Assembly (NCBI GenBank): GCA_000828835.1
Contig: AP014633.1
Span: forward strand, 3,162,001 to 3,226,000
Direction of reading: 5' to 3'
Length of the DNA stretch: 64,000 nt
Source: Thioploca ingrica
Lineage (GTDB): Bacteria; Pseudomonadota; Gammaproteobacteria; Beggiatoales; Beggiatoaceae
Shown: positions 63,689 through 64,000 of the stretch, piece after piece
Layout: each line of letters starts with the position of its first letter
Position numbering within the stretch: position 1 is the stretch's first letter
The notes under the pieces: generated by a model
What the model saw: only the letters and a program-made list of their open reading frames with translations
What the model was told of the DNA's origin: nothing
Databases searched by the model: none
Program-made: the position numbers and the translations under genes

Positions 63689-64000
63689 TCCTACCCCGCC
63701 GCTGACGCGGCCAGCCTATCCCTCTTTCTGGGAGGCTTTTATTTATTGGCTGAAGCTCGGTTTCATCAGTTTCGGTGGTCCTGCTGGGCAAATTGCCGTT
63801 ATGCACCAGGAATTAGTAGAGAAACGTCGTTGGATTTCTGAACACCGCTTCCTGCATGCCCTCAATTATTGTATGCTGCTACCCGGCCCGGAAGCGCAGC
63901 AGCTTTGCATCTACATCGGGTGGTTGCTGCATCGCACTTGGGGTGGTATTGTAGCGGGAACGTTATTCGTACTCCCCTCGCTGTTTATTTTGGCTGGTTT
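63681..64000 (+). CDS. chrA: ChrA, chromate transporter (3' truncated by window edge)
   Basis: The first 106 codons of a chromate efflux protein. It starts at ATG 63681 with AGGAG before it. The CHR-domain signatures [19 protein letters not shown] and [15 protein letters not shown] are present, followed by a hydrophobic span. ChrA exports chromate using membrane potential. The overlap with chrB implies one operon. Confidence 0.93.
   Translation, partial: MSDPTPPLTRPAYPSFWEAFIYWLKLGFISFGGPAGQIAVMHQELVEKRRWISEHRFLHALNYCMLLPGPEAQQLCIYIGWLLHRTWGGIVAGTLFVLPSLFILAG

Overview
The window looks like a chromosome piece from a large filamentous or giant sulfur gammaproteobacterium of the Beggiatoa, Thioploca or Thiomargarita kind. 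This is an inference. It rests on a complete gammaproteobacterial isc operon, anaerobic ubiquinone genes (ubiUVT), several copies of the DUF29 family, two-partner-secretion and beta-helix surface proteins, a phasin, many palindromic intergenic repeats, an intein in a housekeeping gene, and a low to moderate GC content. No rRNA or tRNA gene was recognised.

Layout. 1-2442: the end of a haemagglutinin-like surface protein, a small membrane protein and a serine-hydrolase-like protein, with a decayed tandem duplication. 2481-10718: the isc iron-sulfur operon on the minus strand (iscR-iscS-iscU-[ATPase + putative nuclease]-iscA-hscB-hscA-fdx-iscX-DUF29). It has a candidate IscR operator and is interrupted between iscU and iscA by an AT-rich two-gene cassette that resembles a defence module. 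10846-15707: four glycosyltransferases in one minus-strand operon, probably for an exopolysaccharide or surface glycan. 15799-17837: a RelE/ParE-type toxin-antitoxin pair amid repeats, and a second DUF29 gene. 17877-27317: acyl-CoA synthetase, two lipoproteins built only of NlpD-type LysM repeats, an unknown protein, a secreted 5'-nucleotidase and a cation efflux protein. 27585-28930: a DedA protein followed by four consecutive intrinsic terminators, each preceded by a CUCCU motif. I read this as a tandem array of sibling small RNAs. 28957-33326: small unknown genes, a lipoprotein, an unknown two-gene module, a phasin and a ComEA-like DNA-binding protein. 33521-38371: a 1616-residue secreted protein. 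38372-40487: repeats, three spaced 18-bp palindromes and a VapBC-like pair. 40593-45366: mutS carrying a 442-residue LAGLIDADG intein in its Walker A motif, then an alpha/beta hydrolase. 45525-47917: a wrecked vgrG, an IS630-type element, an IS1-type element and a decayed propeller-protein end, all abutting. 48167-51053: DUF2333 protein, RNA 3'-phosphate cyclase and a third DUF29. 51257-58411: a leucine-rich-repeat surface protein, a secreted M28 peptidase and a TIGR04222 membrane protein. 58788-62306: ubiT facing yhcC-ubiU-ubiV, with a perfect FNR box upstream of yhcC. 62729-64000: chrB and the start of chrA.

How the genes work together. The Isc proteins build iron-sulfur clusters under IscR feedback. 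Several other products here need such clusters (UbiU, UbiV, the radical-SAM YhcC). The FNR box would tie oxygen-independent ubiquinone synthesis to anoxia. The secreted peptidase, nucleotidase, LRR and beta-helix proteins and the glycosyltransferases suggest a bacterium that invests in its surface and in degrading external polymers.

The strongest candidates for something undescribed are the ATPase-nuclease cassette inside the isc operon, the sibling-RNA array at 28431-28930, and the MutS intein. All coordinates and motifs come from reading the sequence by eye; no database search was run.
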